Source: Chloroflexota bacterium
Lineage (GTDB): Bacteria; Chloroflexota; Dehalococcoidia; Lucifugimonadales; JADFKI01
DNA length: 19,855 nt
Direction of reading: 5' to 3'
Assembly: GCA_022565015.1 (NCBI GenBank)
Contig: JADFKI010000024.1
Span: 1-19,855, forward strand
Of the stretch, positions 1 through 7,352 are shown one piece after another (the stretch's first letter is position 1; each line of letters opens with the position of its first letter). A model generated the notes under the pieces. It was given only the letters and a program-made list of their open reading frames with translations. It did no database searches and had not been told where the DNA came from. A program made the position numbers and the translations under genes.

Positions 1-40
1 GGTTTGCCCTATTAAAGACGGCTTAAAAGGACTTTCGATT

Positions 41-160
41 ATGTCTGAAAAGCGTATAGCTTACTCCAGAAATAGAGATGGTCCGCACTGCTATGATAGC
101 CACGACCGTGTCGCCAACCCGAAGCAACAGGCTAGCGTAATTCAATTATATCGCACTTGA
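41..160 (+). CDS. possible 39-residue ORF, unknown function
   Basis: A short open frame starts at an ATG that has AAAAGGA about 9 nt upstream, a reasonable ribosome binding site, and ends at a TGA. The product is hydrophilic and begins MSEKRIAYSRNRDG. It has a Cys-Tyr-Asp-Ser-His stretch but no motif I recognise. It lies outside the tRNA-derived repeat at 258. It could be a chance frame, or the surviving end of a degraded accessory gene. Confidence 0.2.
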   Translation: MSEKRIAYSRNRDGPHCYDSHDRVANPKQQASVIQLYRT

Positions 161-257
161 TTTAGCCCGTTGCCGAATGTCGGTGGCGGGGCAGGCTGAG
201 GCATAGTTCTGAAGGGGAGATCCGGTTGGGACAAAAAGACAACAGGAGTCGACGCAA

Positions 258-276
258 GTGGTTGCCCGGCCAGGAT
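258..276. repeat. near-copy of the tRNA-Gln 3' end, candidate attachment site
   Basis: These 19 nt match 1278-1296, the 3' end of tRNA-Gln (CCA, acceptor strand and part of the T arm), at 18 of 19 positions and in the same orientation. The only difference is at the discriminator base. Similarity stops soon after. A direct repeat of a tRNA 3' end at about 1 kb, on the side toward which the tRNA 3' end points, is the arrangement left by integrase-mediated insertion into a tRNA gene. The alternative is a fragment of a decayed tRNA gene. Confidence 0.5.
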
Positions 277-286
277 GACAAACATT

Positions 287-508
287 CTAGACAGTAGCCT
301 GGTAGATAGCGGGACGATACCTTGGCGGGGGTATGGGTTTGCCCGACTCGCGCGCCGCTTCCAACCAGGCGGCTTTCGCACGCTCTACCTCGGCCAAGGC
401 CTCCTCTGGCGTAGCTCCCAGGGCAGAGCAGGACTCGAGGTCTGGAATGTCGGCGATATACGCGCCGTCTTCATCGCTATAGAAAATATTGATGTGATAA
501 TCGCTCAT
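287..508 (-). CDS. hicB: HicB-family antitoxin-like protein, solitary
   Basis: The predicted product is 73 residues long. The ATG at 508 is chosen because GGAGG lies 7 nt upstream; the open frame extends further upstream without a comparable site. It reads as the HicB fold, with the typical N-terminal beta strands (YHINIFYSDEDGAYIADIPDL) followed by the family pattern GATPEEALAEVERAKAAWLE and a short Pro-rich tail. HicB proteins normally neutralise the HicA RNA-cleaving toxin. There is no HicA-sized frame beside it (only about 175 nt separate it from the next gene), and no C-terminal helix-turn-helix or ribbon-helix-helix domain. It is therefore either an orphan antitoxin or a HicB-like protein of another role. 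The stop lies about 10 nt from the tRNA-derived repeat. Confidence 0.8.
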   Translation of the reverse strand: MSDYHINIFYSDEDGAYIADIPDLESCSALGATPEEALAEVERAKAAWLEAARESGKPIPPPRYRPAIYQATV

Positions 509-632
509 TATTAATCCTCCAATCTCAGTTGTAATGCTCAACAAGGCGTAGCAATTGGCGGATTTGATAGGGTTTTGCTTGCCCCTGGACTGACTGTAAG
601 TTGAGCAACTCTGGGATGTCCGGGTGTGTGAA

Positions 633-661
633 AATATGATGGCTTGTGTTTGCAGAGTCAA
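633..661 (-). promoter_or_regulatory. candidate promoter for the hicB-like gene
   Basis: On the minus strand TTGACT (five of six against TTGACA) is followed after 17 nt by CATATT (four of six against TATAAT). It would give a leader of about 120 nt before the HicB start. That leader contains an 8-nt inverted repeat, GTTGAGCA/TGCTCAAC, at 600-607 and 535-542, a possible autoregulatory site. The call rests on pattern only. Confidence 0.35.
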
Positions 662-683
662 GCAATACGGCCAGTATCCACGA

Positions 684-1223
684 TCAAGATGGATACCGCA
701 ATCTTTCGAGGGCTGCTTTTTCAGCTACGGCTGCCGATTCAACATTCTCAATGGCAGTATCGATCACACGTTGAACATAGTCCTTCGGAACATCAAATGC
801 ACGCAGGCCTTTGATGATATGGCATACATACTTAGCTGACGTCGCCAACCCACTTTCTCTACATGCCTTTTTCACGAGGAACGTGACTGCTGACTTTACT
901 TCTCCGTCGATGGTGACATCAATTTGCCGACGCTCGTAACGAGGCCCTTCAATGTCGGCTAAAGTTTTCAACCCGTTTTTGCGCTTGGAGCCACCAATTC
1001 TGTCGTCGGGAATGTCATAAAGCACGCCCCACGCCTTCTGGTCCTCACTGATTACAAGATCGGCGGCCGCGCATCTATTCGTTTTGCTCCAGACGTCGAA
1101 CGCGATCTCAAAATAGTCAGTAGTCTGTGCTTTGTCGACTAGCCGAGCTGCATCGTTTAGGCGGTTAGCAGAGTTCAGCCGCTCTTGATTGCAGTTGGAG
1201 CCGTATTGAAAAACCAATACCAT
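684..1223 (-). CDS. gamma-glutamylcyclotransferase-like protein
   Basis: The product is 179 residues long. The start is the ATG at 1223, with AAAGGTG 6 nt upstream; the upstream GTG at 1232 lies within that ribosome binding site and is unlikely to be used. The N-terminus MVLVFQYGSN carries the YGSN substrate-loop motif of the GGCT/AIG2 fold. AWGVLYDIP is the conserved central strand, and Glu92 in the IEGPRY segment is the likely catalytic glutamate. The C-terminal part ends with the pattern LRAFDVPKDYVQRVID, which in bacterial relatives precedes the end of the protein. Family members release 5-oxoproline from gamma-glutamyl peptides or amines; the substrate here cannot be told. It sits between the tRNA-Gln gene and its displaced 3' copy, so it may be cargo of an integrated element. 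Base composition is less GC-rich than the metabolic genes downstream. Confidence 0.75.
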   Translation of the reverse strand: MVLVFQYGSNCNQERLNSANRLNDAARLVDKAQTTDYFEIAFDVWSKTNRCAAADLVISEDQKAWGVLYDIPDDRIGGSKRKNGLKTLADIEGPRYERRQIDVTIDGEVKSAVTFLVKKACRESGLATSAKYVCHIIKGLRAFDVPKDYVQRVIDTAIENVESAAVAEKAALERLRYPS

Positions 1224-1278
1224 GCAGTTCACCTTTGTGTAGAGTTTCTAAGGTTTTGAGTCATTAAGGTGTACTATG

Positions 1279-1352
1279 TGGCTGCCCGGCCAGGATTCGA
1301 ACCTGGGTCAAAGGATTCAAAGTCCTTTGTGCTACCTCTACACTACCGGGCA
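1279..1352 (-). tRNA. tRNA-Gln (anticodon TTG)
   Basis: The minus strand folds as a complete cloverleaf: acceptor stem TGCCCGG/CCGGGCA, D arm with AGAGGTAGCA, anticodon stem AAGGA/TCCTT around the loop CTTTGAA with anticodon TTG, and a T arm with GGTTCGAATCC. CCA is encoded at the 3' end (1279-1281). The length is 74 nt with CCA. Its 3' end points toward lower coordinates, where a near-copy of the last 19 nt occurs at 258-276. Confidence 0.95.
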
Positions 1353-1390
1353 GTGATTTTTTGGCTAATCTTTGGCGTATCTCCCCGAGT

Positions 1391-1666
1391 TTATTGCTGA
1401 GCTCTTGTTTCGTCCCCGGCCCGTCTTAGCCTCTTTCTTAGCTCCGCGATGTTCAAGGACCAGCCGACTCCGAACACGTGGGGCGTAAACAGCCTCGGGT
1501 CGTCGTCGTTCCACCACCGCTTCTTGACTCGTGCCGGCGTCGGCATACGAAAATCGAAGGGCAGACCCATGACGGTGCCGTGGCTGCGTCCCGTGCGCAG
1601 CGCGTAGATCGCGACTGCGGCCGTAACGATTGGTATCGCAGTCTTGCCCCTGGCCAATAGTCCCAC
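1391..1666 (-). CDS. small DUF5808-type membrane protein
   Basis: The predicted product is 91 residues long, from a GTG at 1666 that has a GGGAG sequence about 7 nt upstream. The N-terminus holds a short hydrophobic segment (TAIPIVTAAVAIYALR), probably a membrane anchor. The second half carries the DUF5808 signature: RWWNDDDPRLFTPHVFGVG followed by WSLN. The family has no assigned biochemical function. The frame upstream of this start (minus strand, about 1785 to 1650) also reads like protein for roughly 45 codons in another register, so a frameshift joining a longer N-terminal part is possible. The start is less certain than the domain. Confidence 0.65.
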   Translation of the reverse strand: MGLLARGKTAIPIVTAAVAIYALRTGRSHGTVMGLPFDFRMPTPARVKKRWWNDDDPRLFTPHVFGVGWSLNIAELRKRLRRAGDETRAQQ

Positions 1667-1942
1667 GTCTCTACTCCCGCTGTATGGCTACGTCCAATCG
1701 ACGCCCTCGCCTCCACGTCCAGACCCAATCTAATATACTCCATCAGCAGGGCGTTGAAAAACTCTTTCGACCATCGCTCCGGCACTCTTTCGAGTAAAGA
1801 AAGGGAATAAAATTGTTTCTGAGGGACACCCCTTCGACGAAGCTCATCGCGGCGGCCCCGACACGTCGGGGAAGAAATTCAATTTAAGGAGTCGGACAGG
1901 GCAGGCTTTCAGACTCCCGGCAATCCGCCTGTCCGAGATAAG

Positions 1943-2011
1943 TTCGGACTCTCCGATTCCTTAGATTGAACAACTTCGGAGTCCGTCCCTACGGACCGAC
2001 GCGTCGGAGAG
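1943..2011. repeat. dispersed structured repeat, copy 1
   Basis: These 69 nt align without gaps to 16458-16526 with 58 identical positions by hand count. Differences cluster in loops. CTCTCCGA (1949-1956) pairs with TCGGAGAG (2004-2011), and inside it GTCCGT/ACGGAC (1981-1986 and 1991-1996) makes a hairpin with a CCCT loop. An alternative pairing, CGGACTC with GAGTCCG, would exclude the inner hairpin. It is non-coding and intergenic, resembling REP or small palindromic dispersed elements. Confidence 0.7.
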
Positions 2012-2097
2012 ACGGGACTGCACTCCCCATTTTTCATCAACCCATTAGTGCCGGTGACACCAGACTAATCTACACCGCCGGGTAGTGTCTTGGCGTC

Positions 2098-2135
2098 GCG
2101 TACATTATACTGTACGCAAAATTCCCCCAGTATAC
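2098..2135. promoter_or_regulatory. operator-like palindromes upstream of the FAD dehydrogenase gene
   Basis: GCGTAC at 2098-2103 and GTACGC at 2112-2117 form a perfect inverted repeat around ATTATACT, which contains a -10-like TATACT (2106-2111). A second inverted pair, TATACTG at 2106-2112 and CAGTATA at 2129-2135, overlaps it. The start codon is at 2151. Overlapping symmetrical sites at a -10 box suggest control by a dimeric repressor such as a GntR or TetR type. The regulator is not in this window. No good -35 is seen, so the promoter itself is uncertain. Confidence 0.45.
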
Positions 2136-2150
2136 TTAAGGGACTTGCGG

Positions 2151-3623
2151 ATGGCGGACGATGGAGCCCGGTTCGACGTCGTAGTGGTGGGCGCAGGAAA
2201 CGCGGCCCTCTGTGCGGCGCTGTCCGCGAGGGACGCGGGCGCGAGCGTCGTTGTGCTCGAGAAGGCGCCGGCGGCGGAGCAGGGCGGAAACTGCCCTTAC
2301 ACCGGCGGCGGCTTTCGCTTCACCCACGACGGCTATGAGGACGTCCGAAGCCTGCAATCGGAGCCCGCGGAGGCACCCCCTCAAGGCGTCAGCATGGCGC
2401 CCTACACCGCAGATGACTTTCGGGAGCATCTGACGTCCGTAACCTTCGGCGATGTCGACCATGAGCTGATGGAGGTCCTGATAGCACAGTCGCGACCCAC
2501 CGTCGACTGGATGCATCAAAAGGGTGTGGAATTCGAGCTGCCCTCATCGAGCCGTCTGTCGGCCGGCGTTCCATCGGTGATACCCAACACCGTGGCGCTG
2601 TCCGCCGCGCGGTCCGGTCCGGGGCTCGTACAGATGCTCACGTCTGCCTCCCGCCGCAACGGCATAATCGTTCTGTACGAGACAAAGATGCTGAGGCTAT
2701 TGCAGGACGGGCGAGGCAAGATATCCAGCGTCGTCGTTCAGGACTCCGACGGCATCCATGACATCCAATGCGGCGGCGTGGTCCTGGCCTGCGGCGGGTT
2801 CGAAGCCAACCAGGAGATGCGCATCAAGTACCTTGGCCAGGGCTGGGAGAGGGCAAAGGTCCGAGGGGCCAAGTACAACACCGGCGACGGGCACCGCGCG
2901 GCGCTCGATGTAGGCGCCAAGCCCTTCGGTCAGTGGACCGGTTGCCATGCGACTCCGATAGACGCCGACGCCCCGGATACCGGGGTGCTGGAAGTCACGG
3001 ACGCCATGCCCCGTCGGTCCTATCCTCTTGGCATCATGGTCAACGTCTCCGGCCTGCGATTCTTGGACGAGGGGGAGGGCTTCGCCGAGCAGACCTTCGT
3101 CAAAGTCGGACGCCTCATTCTCGAGCAGGAGCGAAGTCTCGCCTACCAGATCTTCGACGGCAAGGCTATGCCTCATCTCGAAGCTCGCTATGGCACCGCC
3201 AGAGGCACGAAGGCCGATAGCATAGCCGAGCTTGCCGCCACACTGGGCATGAGTGCGGGTATACTGCAGGGGACCGTCGACGCCTTTAACGCCGAGGCCC
3301 ACGATGGCGATTATAGACCGCGAGAGCTCGACGGGCGGGCGACGAAGAGGATCATTCCGCCCAAGAGCAACTGGGCCATCAAGCTGGACGCCCCGCCGTT
3401 CGTCGCCTACGCGGTCACTGGCGGCATCACGTACACCTACGGCGGTCTGCGGATCAACACGGACGCTCAGGTCCTCAACATGGAGGACAAGCCCATTCCA
3501 GGCCTGTACGCCGCCGGGGAGATAGTCGGCGGCATCTTCTATCACAACAGTCTGCGGGCCGCCGGGCTTATGCACGGCTCGGTTTTCGGCAAGATCGCGG
3601 GAGCCAACGCGGCACAAGTCTAG
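2151..3623 (+). CDS. tcuA: FAD-dependent dehydrogenase, tricarballylate dehydrogenase (TcuA)-like
   Basis: The product is 490 residues long. The ATG at 2151 is preferred over an upstream GTG at 2085 because AAGGGA lies 7 nt before it and the dinucleotide-binding motif then sits at the normal N-terminal place. Residues 10-19 (VVVVGAGNAA) are the FAD ADP-binding loop, Glu37 ends the second strand, and GGNCPYTGGGFRF near residue 45 matches the GGN-YTGG pattern of TcuA-type members of the fumarate reductase/succinate dehydrogenase flavoprotein family. The C-terminus carries the second FAD segment (AAGEIVGG, then GSVFGKIAG). TcuA oxidises tricarballylate to cis-aconitate with TcuB as electron partner. 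No tcuB or tcuC is present here, so the real substrate may be another carboxylate or a ketosteroid-like compound. The family is secure, the substrate is not. Confidence 0.75.
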   Translation: MADDGARFDVVVVGAGNAALCAALSARDAGASVVVLEKAPAAEQGGNCPYTGGGFRFTHDGYEDVRSLQSEPAEAPPQGVSMAPYTADDFREHLTSVTFGDVDHELMEVLIAQSRPTVDWMHQKGVEFELPSSSRLSAGVPSVIPNTVALSAARSGPGLVQMLTSASRRNGIIVLYETKMLRLLQDGRGKISSVVVQDSDGIHDIQCGGVVLACGGFEANQEMRIKYLGQGWERAKVRGAKYNTGDGHRAALDVGAKPFGQWTGCHATPIDADAPDTGVLEVTDAMPRRSYPLGIMVNVSGLRFLDEGEGFAEQTFVKVGRLILEQERSLAYQIFDGKAMPHLEARYGTARGTKADSIAELAATLGMSAGILQGTVDAFNAEAHDGDYRPRELDGRATKRIIPPKSNWAIKLDAPPFVAYAVTGGITYTYGGLRINTDAQVLNMEDKPIPGLYAAGEIVGGIFYHNSLRAAGLMHGSVFGKIAGANAAQV

Positions 3624-3659
3624 GGACATTCGAGGGCACAAACAGGGAGGGTGCGGATA

Positions 3660-4619
3660 TTGGTGGACACACTGAAAGCAGACCAGGTCCAGAGCATGGC
3701 CACTCGCCTTCGGGACAGCGTTCAGCGGGTCATCGTTGGGAAGGACAGGGCTATCGACCTGGCGATCATCGCGCTCCTTTGCAGAGGCCACGTCCTTATC
3801 GAAGACGTCCCGGGGATAGGAAAGACCACGATGGCCAAGGCCCTTGCACAGTCCCTTGGCTGCACCTTCAAGCGCATACAGTTCACGCCGGACCTCATGC
3901 CTACCGATGTTCTGGGGGTGAACTTCTACAACCAGAAATCAGGCGACTTCGAGTACAGACCAGGACCGATATTCAGCCAGGTGCTGCTCGCCGACGAGAT
4001 CAATCGCGCGACGCCTCGTACGCAGTCGGCGCTGCTGGAGGCCATGCAGGAGCGCCAGGCCACGGTAGACGGCGAGACGAGGCTCTTGCCGGAGCCGTTC
4101 CTGGTAATGGCCACGCAGAACCCCATCGAGATGGAGGGGACCTTTCCGCTTCCCGAGGCGCAGCTCGACAGGTTCATGCTTAGGATTGACCTGGGCTATC
4201 CCACTCCCGAGGAGGAGTCCGACATCTTGCTGCGGTTTGAACGGGATACAATGCTTCCAGACCTGGAGCCGGCCACGACCGCCGAGGAGCTTGGCCGATT
4301 TCAGGAGGCCGTGACCAGGATACGCGTTGACGATACGGTACGAATGTACGTTGTCGCCATAGCGCAGTCCTCCCGGGAGAACTCCGGCCTCGTCGTCGGA
4401 GCGAGCCCCAGGGCGGCGCTCGCGTTATACAAGACGTCGCAGGCGAAGGCCGCCATAGAAGGCAGGGATTTCGTCACCCCCGACGACGTCAAGAGCATGG
4501 CCCCATACGTCCTGCCTCACAGGCTGGTGCTCACCTCGAACTCCCGACTCAGGGGACGCAGCGCCGACCAGATCGTGCGGGAGGTCCTAAATACGATTCC
4601 AGTGCCAATCGAGCGATAG
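3660..4619 (+). CDS. MoxR-family AAA+ ATPase
   Basis: The product is about 319 residues. A GTG at 3651 directly abuts the GGAGG at 3646-3650 and cannot be served by it; the TTG at 3660 (9 nt away) or GTG at 3663 fits better. Walker A is DVPGIGKTT around residue 50-57, Walker B is VLLADEINRA, sensor 1 is VMATQNPIE, and PLPEAQLDRF carries the arginine finger region. This is the full MoxR core (AAA_3) with the C-terminal lid. MoxR ATPases act as chaperones for metal-cofactor or von Willebrand-type proteins. The DUF58 gene follows after 5 nt, the usual partner. Confidence 0.9.
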   Translation: MVDTLKADQVQSMATRLRDSVQRVIVGKDRAIDLAIIALLCRGHVLIEDVPGIGKTTMAKALAQSLGCTFKRIQFTPDLMPTDVLGVNFYNQKSGDFEYRPGPIFSQVLLADEINRATPRTQSALLEAMQERQATVDGETRLLPEPFLVMATQNPIEMEGTFPLPEAQLDRFMLRIDLGYPTPEEESDILLRFERDTMLPDLEPATTAEELGRFQEAVTRIRVDDTVRMYVVAIAQSSRENSGLVVGASPRAALALYKTSQAKAAIEGRDFVTPDDVKSMAPYVLPHRLVLTSNSRLRGRSADQIVREVLNTIPVPIER

Positions 4620-4624
4620 CCCTC

Positions 4625-5860
4625 TTGCTCAACCAGCTCTGGCACGACCTGTGGATTCTCCTCTTTATCATTCTGATAATCATCGGCGTGTTTGCCGGCC
4701 AGGGGCTTGTCATTGGTTTTGGCAGCATGGGGCTCCTGGTGGCCGGAATCTCGTGGATGTGGAACAGGCTCTCGTTGGAAGAGGTCTTTTACGAGCGGCA
4801 GCTTTCCCACCGGAGGGTGTTCATCGGGGAAGAGGTCAAGATCTCCATCTCCCTTACGAACAAGAAGCCGGTACCGCTTGGGAAAGTGTTGGTGGAGGAC
4901 GAGATACCCCTGTCCGTGTCCATACACGGGGCCGACATAGTCGCGAGCCCAAATCCGGATACCCAGACGATGCGCCATTCGACATCCATGGCCTGGTACG
5001 AAAGGGTCAGGTGGGAATACAGTCTTACGCCCTCGCGTCGGGGCTACTACCGGCTTGGACCCGCCCGCATTGAGAGCGGTGATCTCTTTGGCTTCTTCAC
5101 TAGCGAAGTGACCGTCACGAGCTCGGACTACCTGCTCGTTTATCCACAGATCGTGCCGCTGCCGGAGCTGGGACTTCCCGCGATGAGACCCCTCGGAGAG
5201 ACGAAGGGCGGGCAGAGGATCTACGAGGATGCTTCACGTCCGCAGGGGCTTCGCGACTATCAGAGGGGCGACCCGCTCAAGATTATAGACTGGAAGGCGA
5301 CGGCAAGATTCCAGGAGCTGCAGGTGCGTACGTTCGAGCCCAGCATCAGCATGAATGTCACGTTGGCAGTCGCCGTAGACACCACGGCCCACTACTGGGA
5401 AGGCTACTCTCCAACATACTTGGAGCGCATCATCACGACTGCCGCCTCCGTGGCCCGCTACGCCGCGGATATGCGGTATACGCTGGGGATGTTCTCCAAC
5501 GGCACGCCCGTATTGGCAGACCGTCCCATGAAGATACCTCCAAGCCGGTCCCCGGAGCAGCTTACCGTCATACTCGAAGCCCTCGCGACGATACAGCCTC
5601 TGGCGATGGGCGGGATGGCAAGTCAGCTCGGCGAAAACTGGCGTAGATTTCCCGTGGGATCGACGGTCGTCTTGATCTCGGCGTACATTCCGGAAGAGCT
5701 GGCAGAGGTGGTCCACACCATGCGCCGGAACGGCCATAAGGTAGTCGTCTTGTACATCGGAAATGAGGAGCTCCCGCAATTCGAAGAAGGCGTCACGACC
5801 TACGGCCTGCATGAGCATTTCGAGGCATTGGAGCTAGCCGGTGAGTTCAGCCCAAGATAG
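4625..5860 (+). CDS. DUF58 membrane-anchored protein
   Basis: The product is 411 residues from a TTG 5 nt after the moxR stop, with little Shine-Dalgarno signal, so translation is probably coupled. Two hydrophobic segments at about 10-48 anchor it, followed by a beta-rich domain (VKISISLTNKKPV) typical of this family. The DUF58 core LRDYQRGDPLKIIDWKATAR spans about 209-228, followed by a von Willebrand A-like strand ending in VAVDTT with a degenerate metal site. DUF58 proteins are encoded with MoxR and are thought to be its substrates or scaffolds at the membrane. The final 20 nt overlap the next gene. Confidence 0.88.
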   Translation: MLNQLWHDLWILLFIILIIIGVFAGQGLVIGFGSMGLLVAGISWMWNRLSLEEVFYERQLSHRRVFIGEEVKISISLTNKKPVPLGKVLVEDEIPLSVSIHGADIVASPNPDTQTMRHSTSMAWYERVRWEYSLTPSRRGYYRLGPARIESGDLFGFFTSEVTVTSSDYLLVYPQIVPLPELGLPAMRPLGETKGGQRIYEDASRPQGLRDYQRGDPLKIIDWKATARFQELQVRTFEPSISMNVTLAVAVDTTAHYWEGYSPTYLERIITTAASVARYAADMRYTLGMFSNGTPVLADRPMKIPPSRSPEQLTVILEALATIQPLAMGGMASQLGENWRRFPVGSTVVLISAYIPEELAEVVHTMRRNGHKVVVLYIGNEELPQFEEGVTTYGLHEHFEALELAGEFSPR

Positions 5861-7265
5861 GCTCGTCGTATTTGCGCTACTGATAGCCGAGAGCGCCTGG
5901 ATCTTTGCGTTCATCGGCGTCATGGGCCTGACGCTGGGTGGAGACGGAAGTCCTCTGGACTGGCTGGCGGTCCTCGCGGTTCTGACCACGTCCATGATCG
6001 CGGCGAGATTTCTACAAGCCCTGCTCATGCCGACTATCATGGCCTACGCCTTTCAGATGCTTGCGGGAATAGTCGTCATCTACCTTATCATCGGCTCACA
6101 GGTCCACCCCACGTTTCAGGGAATTGACCTCAGCTGGTTGGCGAACTTAAACTCCGAGTTCACACCAGAGGGTTACACTGTGAGGGCGGTGTTTGGCAGC
6201 CTGTTGAGCGCCGCCATCTGGTGGAGGGGAGGACAGGTGGGCGCCGCCGCCTTCCCGACCGAGAGCCTTACGACCAGCTTCAAGATCGGCATGATAGTGA
6301 TGGCCCTGGCCGCGGTCGTCGACATAGCCCATTCCGCCGACCTCGACATATTTCCCGTCATGTTCGTTTTCTTCGCCGCGGGACTGATCGGCCTGAGCAT
6401 AGGCCACATACTTCCATCGTCCTCGAAGCAGTGGGAGCAAAAGGCATGGACGAGAGTGATCGGCGCCGTCGTGCTGGCCGTGGTCGTGATGGGGCTCCTC
6501 TTCAGCCTGCTGCAGCGAAATGCTCTGAGCTTTATTACCACTCCGGTTATCTTCGTCTTGAACATTCTTGCGACTGTCGTCTTCTTCGTGATCATAATTC
6601 CCATCGCCTACATCGTAGACTTCTTGACCCGGCTGCTCTTTCGTCTATTTGCGAATTTCGCGCCTGAGAACGTGGAGAATCAGCTCCTAAATCCGGCTGA
6701 CTCCTTGAGCGAGCAGCTGCGGGCCCTGCAAGAGGGGGCGCCTGAGCAGCCCGTGGCCAGTTTGCTGCTTCAGATAGGCCAATGGGCGCTGGTCGCGATA
6801 ATCATCTTCGCAGCCCTGTACATCCTGGCAAGGGCCTACAAGCGCAAACAGCGAGACAGAGATATCGTCGATGAGAGCACGCGGGAATCGGTCATGGGGG
6901 AGACGGACGTAGCCTATGACCTTGCGAAGCTGCTATTCAACTTCTTGCCGTCTCGCCTCAGGCGTAAAAGGTCGCACCAAAATTATAGGCTGCCGGACGA
7001 CGAGCGCTCCATAGTCGACGTATTCCGCATCTATTTTGGCCTGCTGACCCTGGCTGAAAAAAGAGGCCGGCGTAAACCTCCTCAGGCGACACCGTCGGAG
7101 TATCAGTCGACCCTGGAAGAGCTGTTTCCTAGAGACCTCGTTCGCGAGTCGACGTCGGCATTTGTACGCGCCTGCTACGGCCACCACCCCGCGTCACGAG
7201 AGCAGATCGAGGATATGAGGATATCGCTGGAGCGGACGGCATCGGGGAAGTCTCAATCCAAATGA
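5841..7265 (+). CDS. polytopic membrane protein with C-terminal DUF4129, TgpA-like without transglutaminase core
   Basis: The product is 474 residues from a GTG that overlaps the DUF58 stop by 20 nt. The N-terminal half has several hydrophobic helices, then comes a loop (about 270-310), one more membrane helix near 312-332 (LVAIIIFAALYILARA), and a cytoplasmic C-terminus. Residues about 380-460, with FRIYFGLLTLAEKRGRRKPP, TPSEY and VRACYGHH, match DUF4129, the tail of TgpA-type proteins that normally stand third in MoxR-DUF58 operons. The extracytoplasmic transglutaminase-like domain with its Cys-His-Asp triad is not present. The role is unknown; overlap and order argue that it acts with MoxR and DUF58. 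Confidence 0.75.
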   Translation: MSSAQDRLVVFALLIAESAWIFAFIGVMGLTLGGDGSPLDWLAVLAVLTTSMIAARFLQALLMPTIMAYAFQMLAGIVVIYLIIGSQVHPTFQGIDLSWLANLNSEFTPEGYTVRAVFGSLLSAAIWWRGGQVGAAAFPTESLTTSFKIGMIVMALAAVVDIAHSADLDIFPVMFVFFAAGLIGLSIGHILPSSSKQWEQKAWTRVIGAVVLAVVVMGLLFSLLQRNALSFITTPVIFVLNILATVVFFVIIIPIAYIVDFLTRLLFRLFANFAPENVENQLLNPADSLSEQLRALQEGAPEQPVASLLLQIGQWALVAIIIFAALYILARAYKRKQRDRDIVDESTRESVMGETDVAYDLAKLLFNFLPSRLRRKRSHQNYRLPDDERSIVDVFRIYFGLLTLAEKRGRRKPPQATPSEYQSTLEELFPRDLVRESTSAFVRACYGHHPASREQIEDMRISLERTASGKSQSK

Positions 7266-7352
7266 TGTCGGGAATTCCTAGACAACTAGAACATCTGCGC
7301 TAAATAGTGTAGACTACATCCCCCATCACTTGGAAAGAACGGAGGATGTAAT

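Larger units (their letters stand above)
1667..2150. other. intergenic region with structured repeats and operator-like palindromes
   Basis: No convincing complete gene is seen. From 1667 to 1785 the minus strand has a protein-like frame out of register with the DUF5808 gene. At 1857-1872 there is a GC-rich hairpin (CCCCGA/TCGGGG). TCGGACAGG at 1892-1900 pairs with CCTGTCCGA at 1928-1936, forming a 9-nt stem just before the dispersed repeat listed separately. The last 60 nt hold two palindromic elements in front of the flavoprotein gene. Confidence 0.6.

Noticed and set aside
1941..2020. CRISPR-like repetition near the dispersed repeat
   Set aside because: There is only one copy per site, no regular spacers and no cas genes; it is a palindromic dispersed element.
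2697..3791. Long open frame of 364 codons on the minus strand opposite the tcuA-like gene
   Set aside because: It lies entirely over a gene with clear FAD motifs, shows no domain, and is typical of antisense frames in GC-rich coding DNA.
7279..7306. TAGACA and TAAATA as a promoter for the PLD-ATPase gene
   Set aside because: The -10 part matches only three of six positions with 16-nt spacing, which is no better than chance in this AT-rich stretch.
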